Source: an uncultured Collinsella sp. (GTDB lineage Bacteria > Actinomycetota > Coriobacteriia > Coriobacteriales > Coriobacteriaceae). From it: a DNA stretch of 52,981 nt. The translations under genes and the position numbers were made by a program. Numbering within the stretch: the first letter of the stretch is position 1; each line of letters starts with the position of its first letter. The notes under the pieces are model-generated. The model saw only the letters and a list, made by a program, of their open reading frames with translations. It was not told the origin of the DNA and did not search any database. This document shows, in pieces, positions 9,927 to 18,911 of the stretch. The stretch lies in assembly GCA_900550785.1 (NCBI GenBank), contig URTL01000002.1:1-52981 (forward strand). The letters are read 5' to 3'.

Positions 9927-10612
9927 AACGTGCCTTTATATCCGAGCTCGCCATCGTTCGCACGCTCATCCCGAGCATCGCGGGCGTCGGCCTGTTCATA
10001 TTCGTCGTATTGACCCTTGCCAACGCGACAGACGGCGATTCCGGCATGAGCGCCGGCGCCTGTGCGGCCAGCGCAATGTCGCCCATCATAATCATGAACT
10101 CACTAGCTGGCTACGATAACCAAAACGGCTGGGAACGTCATCGAGCAACGTTGCCCTTCTCGCGCAAAGACATTATTTGCGCACGCTACCTGTGCATCGT
10201 TGTCTTCTCGGTCGTCATGGCATGCGCGGCTACGCTTCTGAACATCCTCGCCCTTCCGCTCTTCGACCCCATGGGCATCCCTTCGACATGCCAGACGATC
10301 TTTGAAATCGCAACCGCCTCGGCGGCATCGATGCTCATCTCCCTCATGATGGTATTCTTGACACAGCCGCTGTTCTTTCGCTTTGGGCACATGGAGGCGC
10401 TGCGCCTTTCCCTTGCCCTGTTTGGCTGCGGCACCATGGCAATGCTGAGTTCCTCCAACCCCATCAGCAACTGGCTCATGTCGATTGCCGGGGCAAATCC
10501 CGATCCCGCCGTCCTTGGCTGTCTGTGTGCAGGAATTGCAGTACTGGCGCTCGCACTATGTGCAATCAGCTGCGCTGTCAGCACCAAGGTTTATCGAGAA
10601 CGCGATCTGTAG
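9923..10612 (+). CDS. ABC-2 type transporter permease
   Basis: 229 aa with about six hydrophobic helices, fitting the ABC-2 permease fold partnering the ATPase upstream. The segment FSRKDIICARYLCIVVFS is the cytoplasmic coupling region typical of YtrC/ABC-2 membrane proteins. Its start overlaps the ATPase stop by four bases. It is the last gene of the operon; no clear terminator follows. Confidence 0.85.
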   Translation: MKRAFISELAIVRTLIPSIAGVGLFIFVVLTLANATDGDSGMSAGACAASAMSPIIIMNSLAGYDNQNGWERHRATLPFSRKDIICARYLCIVVFSVVMACAATLLNILALPLFDPMGIPSTCQTIFEIATASAASMLISLMMVFLTQPLFFRFGHMEALRLSLALFGCGTMAMLSSSNPISNWLMSIAGANPDPAVLGCLCAGIAVLALALCAISCAVSTKVYRERDL

Positions 10613-10700
10613 CCACGCGAGTCTCAATCCACGAAGGACGCGATCGCCCCCCTCCCGCAAATCCGTGACAAATGGCATATCCCCGGCGTGCGTCACCGTG

Positions 10701-12005
10701 CTATTTGCGCAGCGGCTTGGGCAGCGGAATGCCGGCGGCGATGGCGGCGGCGATGATCATACAGACGATGCCTTTGAGCGGGAAGCACATGAGCAGCAGG
10801 CCCACGACCATGATGGGCTGGCGCATGACGGCGCCCATCGTCGATGCCGTGCAGACAGCGACGCAAAAGACCGGATCGGCGCCGGTGAGGATGGCAAGGC
10901 CATAGCCCAGGCTCACACCCGAGAAGATAACCGGGAAGAAGTGGCCGCCACGCCAACCAAGGTTGATGAGGGCGGGCGTCAGCATGGCCTTAACAAGACC
11001 GGTCACAATAAGCACGCCGGCGGGAATGGTCAGATAGGTTTCCATGAGCACGTCGGCCTGCGTCTCGCCGGCAAACATGGTGAAGGGCAGAGCCGTACCG
11101 CAGGCGGCAAGTACCAGACCGGCCAGCATGGCCTTGGCGACGGGGCGCTCCCCTATTGCATGGGCAAGCGCTTCGCTCGCGTGCTCAGAAACAAAGTACA
11201 GCCAGCCGCAGATTGTTCCGATCAGCGACAGAGGAATGAGCCAGGTAAGCTCCAGGTTGCCCACCACGGCGGCCTCGAACCTCGGCATGCCCATGCCGCC
11301 GCCCACAAGCTGGCCGAGCAGCAGGTAGGTGCCCAGACCGCCGGCAATCGCAATGCCGTAGACCACGGCCTTTTGCGCCTTGGGGAGCTTGATGGTGATC
11401 TCGCCGGACGCGGACTCATCGTCGGCGTCTTCGCCCTGGCCGTCGGTGCTACCGGCAAGCGGCGCCACAAAGCCAAAGACGGGCGCGGTAAAGAGCGCCG
11501 TCAGGGCAGCCTGGGTGCCCAGCAACGTGAGCTCCCTAAAATCGGCGCCAAAGCGACGCATGCGGTCGCCGACCCAGCTGCACAGACCGGCGATAACGCC
11601 GGTCAGGCCGGCCTCCGGTCCAATGCTTCCGCCAAACAGCAGCGGCAGCAATGCCGCGAGCGAAAGCTTGCCCAGGTTGTCGTACGGGTAGCGCCCGTCT
11701 TGCTTAACCTTAGCCATCACCTGGTTGAGGTCATCGGTCTTGGTGCCTGTCATCTTTTCGTACAGACCGATTAACAGGCCGCCCAGCAGGCAGACAAAAA
11801 ACGGGTACGGCAGAAAGCCAAACGGGCCGCTGGCAAGCTCGGGCGAAGCGACGCCCAGCGCGTGTGGAATCTCGGTCCATAGATAGTCGATACCGTGCTC
11901 CATCGCAAAAAAGAACAGCCAGACCGCGGCACCTGCGAACGCACCGGTCACGGCAACGCTAACTAAAAACAGCGCGCGGTTTGTGGGTTTGGCAAGGTTA
12001 TCCAT
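10701..12005 (-). CDS. ClC-type chloride channel/transporter family protein
   Basis: 434 aa, about 10-12 helices. Two ClC pore signatures are visible: GGSIGPEAGLTG (equivalent of the GKEGP motif) and GWRGGHFFPVIFSG (the GxFxP motif). A charged insertion rich in Asp/Glu (EDADDESASGEIT) lies between helices in the middle. The family exchanges Cl- (or F-) for H+ or acts as a channel; which applies here is unclear. The start ATG follows GGGAGGACCCG. It stands alone, convergent with the ABC operon. Confidence 0.88.
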   Translation of the reverse strand: MDNLAKPTNRALFLVSVAVTGAFAGAAVWLFFFAMEHGIDYLWTEIPHALGVASPELASGPFGFLPYPFFVCLLGGLLIGLYEKMTGTKTDDLNQVMAKVKQDGRYPYDNLGKLSLAALLPLLFGGSIGPEAGLTGVIAGLCSWVGDRMRRFGADFRELTLLGTQAALTALFTAPVFGFVAPLAGSTDGQGEDADDESASGEITIKLPKAQKAVVYGIAIAGGLGTYLLLGQLVGGGMGMPRFEAAVVGNLELTWLIPLSLIGTICGWLYFVSEHASEALAHAIGERPVAKAMLAGLVLAACGTALPFTMFAGETQADVLMETYLTIPAGVLIVTGLVKAMLTPALINLGWRGGHFFPVIFSGVSLGYGLAILTGADPVFCVAVCTASTMGAVMRQPIMVVGLLLMCFPLKGIVCMIIAAAIAAGIPLPKPLRK

Positions 12006-12130
12006 CGGGTCCTCCCGCGATCAAAGTCGACATAGATACGTTTTATTGTAGAGCGAGCGTTGTCCGAACGAGCCAACCATCTGCGCCGCAAACGGCACCA
12101 TTGGGAGTCATAGTGGGGCAGGCTCAAGAC

Positions 12131-12664
12131 TTATCCGTTGATAATCGAGGCAATCTCGCGCAAATCGTCGGCAAAGTAGATGCCGAGTTGGCGCTTCGAG
12201 CTCGAAAGCCCCTTATCAATCATGTGCCCGAGCAGGGCTTTGAGGTCGTTGTAGTACCCATCCAGGTTGTACAGAATGCACGGCGCACTCAGATGCCCCA
12301 ACGACACGGCGGATATGACCTCGGCAATCTCCTCGAGCGTGCCCGTGCCGCCCGGAAATGCGATGAACGCATCGCCGAGCTCGATCATCTTGGCTTTGCG
12401 CTCGGCCATGTCGCTCGTCACGATAAGGTCGTCAATACCGTCGTGTTGAAACTCTGCCTCGATAAAAAAGCTCGGCTCAACGCCCGTCACATGCCCGCCG
12501 GCATCGAGCACGCTATCGGCAAGCGCGCCCATCAGGCCCGACTTGGAGCCGCCGTATACCAGCGCGTGGCCATTGGAGCCAATCCACGTGCCGAGCTCTC
12601 GCACTGCAGGCAGAAACGCCGGGTCGTTGCCGACGCTCGCGCCCAGGTACACCGTGATGTTCAT
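12131..12664 (-). CDS. LOG family Rossmann-fold nucleosidase (TIGR00730)
   Basis: 177 aa. The family hydrolyses nucleoside 5'-monophosphates to base and ribose 5-phosphate (LONELY GUY/cytokinin-activating type in plants). The nucleotide motif FPGGTGTLEEI and the upstream YGGSKSGLMGALAD are both present. The ATG at 12664 is chosen because GGGGGA lies six bases before it; a TTG two codons earlier is less likely. The physiological role in bacteria is unsettled. It lies downstream of the K+ channel gene on the same strand (36-bp gap), possibly cotranscribed. Confidence 0.9.
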   Translation of the reverse strand: MNITVYLGASVGNDPAFLPAVRELGTWIGSNGHALVYGGSKSGLMGALADSVLDAGGHVTGVEPSFFIEAEFQHDGIDDLIVTSDMAERKAKMIELGDAFIAFPGGTGTLEEIAEVISAVSLGHLSAPCILYNLDGYYNDLKALLGHMIDKGLSSSKRQLGIYFADDLREIASIING

Positions 12665-12700
12665 ATGCAATCCCCCTCGTCGTGACGCGCGGCACCCGTT

Positions 12701-13126
12701 CTATCGTTGCCGGCGACGGTACTCGCGCACGCGGCGCGACAAATCGGCGAGCTCATCGCGGTCGAGTTCTTCCAAATGCTCCAGATCATCCATAAAGCGC
12801 GCCATGGTGTCCTTTTGACGCATCTTGATAAGCGTATTGCAGTAGTTCACCGCCACGCCCGTAAGCATGGCGATATAGAAGATACTGATGACGCTTAGGA
12901 TAACGGTAATGCCGCGGGCAACCGGCGTTTCGGCGGGGATATCGCCAAAGCCGATCGTCGAGACCGTCTCAAAGCTAAACCAAAGTCCATCGCCAAACGT
13001 GAGGGTCGTGGGCTCGGACAGCCAGACGGCCGTCGAGCACAGCAGATAGAAGATAAGAAACAGGCCCGTGATGCGCGCAAAGCCAGCCTGTCGCAGTACG
13101 TCGGCAAGCGTCCTCAACCTGTTCAT
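12701..13126 (-). CDS. Two-helix potassium channel protein
   Basis: 141 aa, Ion_trans_2 fold: helix 1 at about residues 18-36, pore helix and selectivity filter TIGFGD near residues 56-61, helix 2 at about 70-92, then a charged cytoplasmic tail (HLEELDRDELADLSRRVREY). It forms a tetrameric K+ pore. There is no RCK/TrkA-N domain, so gating is unknown. The start ATG follows AAAGGGGTCGCG. Confidence 0.9.
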   Translation of the reverse strand: MNRLRTLADVLRQAGFARITGLFLIFYLLCSTAVWLSEPTTLTFGDGLWFSFETVSTIGFGDIPAETPVARGITVILSVISIFYIAMLTGVAVNYCNTLIKMRQKDTMARFMDDLEHLEELDRDELADLSRRVREYRRRQR

Positions 13127-13178
13127 CGCGACCCCTTTCCCAGACGCCCAATCTCGTTCGCTCGGTATTGTCCCACAA

Positions 13179-13236
13179 CCGGCAGTTAGGGACGTTCCTT
13201 TTGTGCCGGCAGAAAGGGACTGTCCCCAACTGCCGG
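13179..13236. repeat. Hairpin repeat with GGGAC core (copy C)
   Basis: 15-bp inverted arms (13179-13193 and 13222-13236, one mismatch) read CCGGCAGTTAGGGAC on the left. The 28-bp loop begins GTTCC, so AGGGACGTT repeats the core of copies A and B while the outer arms differ. It lies between the K+ channel gene and the hybrid kinase. Confidence 0.7.
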
Positions 13237-13323
13237 GCGGGAGCGTTTAGCGGTGCAGCTGCCGACTGGGCAGGCTGAGCTGGTATCCTTATGCGGTAAT
13301 GTCTCGATTCGTTAGGATTGCAC

Positions 13324-16128
13324 GTGAGAGCTGCCACTGTCCTTCGTTCAGTTATATATCGCGCCCTGACCATTGTGCTTGCCGCGCTTGCCGTGCTGAG
13401 TTCTATCGCGCCTGTCCAGGCTTTTGCCGATGACTCTAGTCAGCAAGTCAAGACGGTCCGCGTTGGTTGGCTCGTCAGCAACGAGGGCTTCCAAGACGGC
13501 ACCCCCGGCGAGCGTCTCTCGGGATGGGGTTACGAGTACCTCCAGACCCTGTCATACTACACGCCCGGCTGGCGGTACGAATACGTCTCCGGCACCTTCA
13601 CCGAGCTTATGGACATGCTCGAGGCGGGCGAGATCGACCTCATGCCCAACATCTCCTACTCCGAGGAACGCGCCCAAAAGCTGCTCTTTTCCTCGAACCC
13701 CGAGGGCACCGAGCGCTACTACATCTACGCCAGGCCCGACCGTGACGACCTCGCAAAGGGTGACCCTCAAGCACTTCAAGGTCTCACTATCGGCTGCAAC
13801 CGCGGTGTTATGCAAACCCTCGTCGGCCAGCAGTGGCTCGCCAACGAAGGCATTACCTGCACCTATAAAGAAATCGACACTGGCGGTGCCCTCTTTGACG
13901 CACTCGCAAACAACGAGGTCGACGCCATCATCATGAACGACACGATCTCGTCGCCCAGTGCCTCCCCCATGTTCTACATTGGTTCGAACGACTACTACCT
14001 TGCCGTCCCCAAAAGTCGTTCCGACCTGATGAACGACATCAATGCTGCCATGACGGCAATCGCCCGCGTCAACCCACGCTATAACGACGAAGTCAAATCT
14101 AACTACTCGACCCAAAACAGCGGTTCATCATCGCTCAACAGCCCCGAACGCTCCTGGCTCAAAGCAAATGGCAACACCATCACGCTCGGCTACATTACGG
14201 GCAAACTCCCCTACTGCAACGAAGACGAAGACGGCGAAATGGAAGGCTCGCTCGCATCGCTTGCAACGACGCTGCACGATCAATTTGGCATTACGGTCAA
14301 AACCGTCGCCTTTGATAGCTACAAGATGATGTCGAAGGCCCTGTCAAAGGGAAGCATAGACGTTGCGCTGCCAATATACCGAGATTACTGGTTTGCCGAG
14401 CAATCGGGCGTTGTGCAGTCGGTATCGTTGGGGACTATATCCCTCACCGCCATCCACACCGGAAGCAACCTGAACAAAGACCTTCAGAACATCGCCTGCA
14501 CCAAATCATCGATTATCAACCGAAATGTACTTGAAAGTCTGTTCCCCACAGCGACCGTGACCGAATACCAATCCGACGATGAAGCGTTCGACGCCCTCAG
14601 GAAGGGAACGGCGCACTGCATCGTCGCTCCCAGTTCACGCGTAAAAACCATCGGTGACCGTTATGATCTCGAGGACTGCGAGACGGCCGAACTCCCTGAC
14701 ACCCGTGAGCTCTCGTGCTGGATTTCGCGCGGAAAACCCGAGCTGTCGGGAATCATCAACAAGGGCATCATCAATGCCGGAGAATCGCTCTCCGCAAGCA
14801 ATTACTCCTCAACGTCGTACACGGCGCAAGAATCGGACACGTTCCAGTTTCTCCACCGCAACCGCACCGCCATTGCAGCTACCCTCATCGGTATGTTGTC
14901 GGTCGGCATCGTCCTGCTCATCTGGGCGCTCGTGCGCGCTCGAACCGAGCGCAAAAAAGCCGATGCTGCCAACGCTGCTAAGACGGCATTCCTCACGCGC
15001 ATGAGCCACGACATCCGTACGCCGCTCAACGGTATCCTGGGCCTTATCGAGATCGAGGAATTGAAGGAAGGCGATATGCAAGTCGCCCGCGAGAGCCGTG
15101 CCAAGGCGCGCGTTGCCGCCAATCACCTGCTCTCGCTGATCAACGACATCCTCGAGATGGGAAAAATCGAAGACCGCAAGCTAACACTGGAACATGCGCC
15201 TTTTAACCTCAAAGAGCTTTGTGACGATACGCTGGTGCTGTGCAAGCTCCGCGCGTCCAGTAACGGCATCACCATGCAGGACAATAGTCTGCCATACGCC
15301 ACGGGGCCATACATGGTCGGCAGTCCCATCCATATCCGACAGATCATGATCAACCTGTTAGACAACAGCATTAAGTACAACAGGCACGGCGGCTCCGTCA
15401 CCTTTAGCTCAAAGACCAAGCCACTCGATAACGGGCGCGCGCTCTTTTGCTTTAGCGTTTCGGATACCGGCATTGGCATGGCTCCCGAGTTTTTAAAGCA
15501 TATCTATGAGCCGTTTGCCCAAGAAGGTGACGATGCGCGCAGCAAGTTCCAAGGAACCGGCATGGGCATGCCAATCGTCAAGTCGCTTATTGAACTGATG
15601 GGCGGCACCATCGAAGTCACCAGCGAACTCCATGTGGGCACCACGTTCTACGTGGAAATTCCGCTCGATATCGACAAGAACCCCCAGACGCGGGCGAATA
15701 CGGTCGAGAGGGCGCTCGACTGCTCGCTCGCCGACATGAACGTGCTGCTCGCCGAAGACAACGAATTGAATGCCGAGATTGCCCAGACGCTGCTAGAATC
15801 CGAGGGCGTCGTGGTCACCCGCGCCGCCAACGGCAACGAAGTCGTCGATCTGTACCTATCGCATCCCGCCGGCAGCTTCGATGCGATCCTGATGGACATT
15901 ATGATGCCGGACATGGACGGCTACGAGGCAACCCGCGCGATTCGTCTGAGCGAGAAGGTCGATGCAGCCGATATCCCCATCATCGCGCTCACCGCCAACG
16001 CCTTTGCCGAGGACGCCAAGGCGGCACACGACGCCGGCATGAACGCCCATCTGTCCAAACCGCTCGACTTTAACAAGCTCAAAAACATACTCGCCCGCAT
16101 CAAGAAAAACGGAGCTGTTTCGCTATAG
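13324..16128 (+). CDS. Hybrid sensor histidine kinase with two extracytoplasmic substrate-binding domains
   Basis: 934 aa. A signal peptide or first helix (residues 1-35) leads into two tandem SBP_bac_3 domains (about 40-255 and 285-500), a membrane helix (about 514-538), HisKA with phospho-acceptor His562 (MSHDIRTPLNG), an HATPase domain (N box NLLDNSIKYN) and a receiver domain with Asp858 (LMDIMMPDMDG). This BvgS-like layout suggests sensing of amino acids or similar solutes. The GTG at 13324 is preferred to a TTG two codons earlier because AGGA lies at the proper distance. No HPt domain or DNA-binding output is encoded nearby, so the final output is unknown. Confidence 0.93.
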   Translation: MRAATVLRSVIYRALTIVLAALAVLSSIAPVQAFADDSSQQVKTVRVGWLVSNEGFQDGTPGERLSGWGYEYLQTLSYYTPGWRYEYVSGTFTELMDMLEAGEIDLMPNISYSEERAQKLLFSSNPEGTERYYIYARPDRDDLAKGDPQALQGLTIGCNRGVMQTLVGQQWLANEGITCTYKEIDTGGALFDALANNEVDAIIMNDTISSPSASPMFYIGSNDYYLAVPKSRSDLMNDINAAMTAIARVNPRYNDEVKSNYSTQNSGSSSLNSPERSWLKANGNTITLGYITGKLPYCNEDEDGEMEGSLASLATTLHDQFGITVKTVAFDSYKMMSKALSKGSIDVALPIYRDYWFAEQSGVVQSVSLGTISLTAIHTGSNLNKDLQNIACTKSSIINRNVLESLFPTATVTEYQSDDEAFDALRKGTAHCIVAPSSRVKTIGDRYDLEDCETAELPDTRELSCWISRGKPELSGIINKGIINAGESLSASNYSSTSYTAQESDTFQFLHRNRTAIAATLIGMLSVGIVLLIWALVRARTERKKADAANAAKTAFLTRMSHDIRTPLNGILGLIEIEELKEGDMQVARESRAKARVAANHLLSLINDILEMGKIEDRKLTLEHAPFNLKELCDDTLVLCKLRASSNGITMQDNSLPYATGPYMVGSPIHIRQIMINLLDNSIKYNRHGGSVTFSSKTKPLDNGRALFCFSVSDTGIGMAPEFLKHIYEPFAQEGDDARSKFQGTGMGMPIVKSLIELMGGTIEVTSELHVGTTFYVEIPLDIDKNPQTRANTVERALDCSLADMNVLLAEDNELNAEIAQTLLESEGVVVTRAANGNEVVDLYLSHPAGSFDAILMDIMMPDMDGYEATRAIRLSEKVDAADIPIIALTANAFAEDAKAAHDAGMNAHLSKPLDFNKLKNILARIKKNGAVSL

Positions 16129-16169
16129 TTTGTGCTCAACAACCATACGCAGCAGAAAGGACGCCAACG

Positions 16170-16649
16170 ATGTTTAGGCCCTTACGTCGAAAGAAACGCG
16201 CCATCACTGACGAGGAAGCGCGCGAACTGCTCGCTACCTGCAAGCGCGGCGTCTTTGCCGTCAACGGCGACGATGGCTACCCGTACGCCATTCCCGTCAA
16301 CTACTTCTTTGACGCCGAGCACGACAAGATTTATTTCCATGGCGCCAAAGCCGGCCACAAGGTCGACGCACTCAAGCGCGATGACAAGGTCTGCTTTACC
16401 GTTTACGGCAACGAGTGGCACAAGGACGGTGACTGGGCTCCCTACGTTATGAGTACCGTGGTCTTTGGCCGCTGTCGCCTGGCGAACGACACTCCCGCGT
16501 TTATCGAAGACAAAGTCCGCCAGCTCGCCCTTAAGTACTACCCTTCTGCCGAAGAAGTCGAAGAGGAAATCGCCAAGGACATTAAGGGCGTCCAGCTCTA
16601 CGAGATTACGATTGAGCATCTTTGCGGCAAGCAGATTCAAGAAAAGTAA
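16170..16649 (+). CDS. Pyridoxamine 5'-phosphate oxidase-like flavoprotein, NimA type
   Basis: 159 aa, split-barrel FMN-binding fold of the pyridoxamine-phosphate-oxidase-like group related to nitroimidazole reductase NimA. The N-terminal RAITDEEARELLATCKRG and GYPYAIPVNYFF segments and the YFHGAKAGHKVDAL motif, whose His lies at the flavin site, are characteristic. The start ATG follows AGAAAGGACGCCAACG. It sits 41 bp after the hybrid kinase and may be cotranscribed. Resistance to nitroimidazoles is possible but not shown. Confidence 0.88.
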   Translation: MFRPLRRKKRAITDEEARELLATCKRGVFAVNGDDGYPYAIPVNYFFDAEHDKIYFHGAKAGHKVDALKRDDKVCFTVYGNEWHKDGDWAPYVMSTVVFGRCRLANDTPAFIEDKVRQLALKYYPSAEEVEEEIAKDIKGVQLYEITIEHLCGKQIQEK

Positions 16650-16675
16650 GCCCCTCAGCAGGCCTCATCAATAAT

Positions 16676-16717
16676 AATATGGCCCGGTTCCAACCCACCT
16701 TGGAACCGGGCCATATT
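16676..16717. terminator. Bidirectional terminator between the two kinase transcription units
   Basis: A perfect 18-bp stem (16676-16693 with 16700-16717) encloses a 6-nt loop. AT-rich ends on both sides let it serve the NimA-like gene and the convergent kinase gene ending at 16719. Confidence 0.9.
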
Positions 16718-16718
16718 G

Positions 16719-18911
16719 TTATAAAGCGTCGGCGGCGATGTGCGCCAGCGCCTCGACGAGCTCTTGCGAGCTCACAGGCTTGCTCAGGTGCGCGTCCATG
16801 CCTGCCTCACGCGAAAGTCTGCGGTCGTCGGCAAAGGCGTTGGCGCTCACAGCGATAATCGGCGTGGTCACGGCATCCTCGCGATCGAGTGCTCGAATCC
16901 GACGCGTGGCCTCAAGGCCATCGATACCAGGCATCATGATGTCCATCAACACCACGTCATACTCGTGCGGTGCGCTCGCGGCAAACGCCTCAACGGCAGA
17001 CTCGCCATCCTTAGCATGCGTCACGACGGCACCGGCACGGCTGAGCGTAAACTGCGCGATCTCGGCATTCAGATCGTTATCCTCTACGAGCAAAACGCGC
17101 AGGCCCTGGAGCGCATCGCCATCGCCCGCATCTACGCGAACTGCCTGAGGAATCTCGGAGCGCTTACATTTCTCAAACGGCAGGCGGATGGTAAAAGTCG
17201 TCCGCTGCCCCAAGACGCTCGTAAAGCTCATGGTTCCGCCCATAAGCTCGACCAACTGTTTTGCGATAGGCGCGCCCAGGCCAGTTCCCGATGAAGCGCC
17301 TTCCACCTGTTGCTCCTCGCGGCAAAAAGGCTCGTAGAGGTGCTGTTGGAACTCCTCGCTCATGCCAATACCGTTGTCGGCGATCGTGTATTCATAGACG
17401 GGGACGCCATCCGCTGGCTCCACCTCGCGGCACACCAGGCGAACATAGCCGCCCTGGCGGTTGTACTTGACGGCATTGCCGGCAATATTGAGCAACAAAC
17501 GCTTGAGGTGCGTCACGCTCACCCGTGCATAGGGATGATCAAGCGCCTGCTGGTCGCAGATAATTGTCACCAGACGCTCCTCGGCCTGGCGCTCCAAAAT
17601 ATCGCGCACTTCACAGTTGAGGGCCACCAAATTTATGGGTACGAGGTTCAGGTCGATCTGTCCGCTCTCCAGGCGGCTCATATCGAGTGCCTCGTTGGCA
17701 AGGTCGAGCAGCAGTCCCGATGCCGTCCAGATCTTTGAGCGGCACTCGGTCTGCTTTTGCAGATCGTCCGCATTGGCATCGCCAACCTCGACCATGCCGC
17801 GAATGCCGTTGATGGGCGTGCGCAGATCGTGGCTCATGCGACGCAGAAACTCCGTCTTTGCCGAGTTGGCAGACGAGGCCTCACGCGCCGCCTTTGCCAG
17901 CTTGTCGCCATAGTCGCGCTCCTGCTGCAGCAAGTCCGTCAAACGTCGACGATCAGCGCGGCGACGCACCGTCACAACAACGGCTATAACACCGCCGTAG
18001 AGCACCAGCACGCCGGCGGCAACAGCCGCGGCGACCTCAAAGTAGCGCTGCGCCGAGGCATAGGTGTACACATAGAATTTGTGCGCTTTTCCAAATGTGC
18101 CCAAATACCACTCGCCGTCGGCGTTAACCAATCTGACCTTACCAGCCAGGCATCGATCCTTAATACCGTCGACAATGAAGACATCCGTCGCAGGCAGATC
18201 GAACACGCCCAATACGGTGGGTTCAACGGCATTGGTCGCAACGACCTTGCCGTCGCTTTCGATCACGATATTGCCGCTATCGATGGTTTCATAGCCATCA
18301 AGCAAGCTCTGCAGTTTGAGCGTATTGCTTGCAACTGCCTTCGCGCTCTGATGCCTTACTGCGACAACGATGCCCTCGTCATCCTGCCGGGTTACGCAGC
18401 CAATGTCTGCGACCGAATCATCCGCAAGCGTGATGCGGGCGGTATAGGACTTAAGCGGATGGGCTGCCACCTCCAGCACGGGTGATTCTTTGAGATACGT
18501 AGCGAGCGACCCGTAGTCCACATCGCCCGTCGAGGACTCGGACACCAAATTGCCCGATGCGTCCGTCACGATCAGCGCGCTCACGTTGAACTGGTCGGCG
18601 TATTGCTCCAGCATGGCGTTATCCACCGAACCGTCGCGCTCCATATCGCGGGCAGCCTCTCCGGCGATTTCCATAACGCGTATCAGGTTTTTGGTCGTAT
18701 AGGCGCTGTTGAATGCATCGTAGGAAAGGCTCTGCGTCGCCACGTAATCGACAACGTCGGCAAAGCGCTGCTCGGCTTGGGCCGTCGTGTAATCGTAGCT
18801 CATCATGCCGGCAACAACCGAGAGCGCTATCCCCAGCAGAGCGACAAGGAGCCATGCCCCTGTCGAACGATTGTCCCGCTCCTGAGCGGCGTGGTCGGGC
18901 GCATCGATCAT
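16719..18911 (-). CDS. Hybrid sensor histidine kinase/response regulator
   Basis: 730 aa. TM helix 1 (about residues 21-43), an extracytoplasmic Cache-like sensor region (about 45-285), TM helix 2 (about 290-315), HisKA with His361 (MSHDLRTPING), HATPase (NIAGNAVKYN) and a C-terminal receiver with Asp657 (LMDIMMPGIDG). Its start overlaps the stop of the upstream substrate-binding lipoprotein (ATGA at 18908-18911), so both are made together and the lipoprotein may present ligand to the kinase. Kinase and receiver are closely similar in plan to the 13324 kinase. No separate output regulator is nearby. Confidence 0.93.
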   Translation of the reverse strand: MIDAPDHAAQERDNRSTGAWLLVALLGIALSVVAGMMSYDYTTAQAEQRFADVVDYVATQSLSYDAFNSAYTTKNLIRVMEIAGEAARDMERDGSVDNAMLEQYADQFNVSALIVTDASGNLVSESSTGDVDYGSLATYLKESPVLEVAAHPLKSYTARITLADDSVADIGCVTRQDDEGIVVAVRHQSAKAVASNTLKLQSLLDGYETIDSGNIVIESDGKVVATNAVEPTVLGVFDLPATDVFIVDGIKDRCLAGKVRLVNADGEWYLGTFGKAHKFYVYTYASAQRYFEVAAAVAAGVLVLYGGVIAVVVTVRRRADRRRLTDLLQQERDYGDKLAKAAREASSANSAKTEFLRRMSHDLRTPINGIRGMVEVGDANADDLQKQTECRSKIWTASGLLLDLANEALDMSRLESGQIDLNLVPINLVALNCEVRDILERQAEERLVTIICDQQALDHPYARVSVTHLKRLLLNIAGNAVKYNRQGGYVRLVCREVEPADGVPVYEYTIADNGIGMSEEFQQHLYEPFCREEQQVEGASSGTGLGAPIAKQLVELMGGTMSFTSVLGQRTTFTIRLPFEKCKRSEIPQAVRVDAGDGDALQGLRVLLVEDNDLNAEIAQFTLSRAGAVVTHAKDGESAVEAFAASAPHEYDVVLMDIMMPGIDGLEATRRIRALDREDAVTTPIIAVSANAFADDRRLSREAGMDAHLSKPVSSQELVEALAHIAADAL

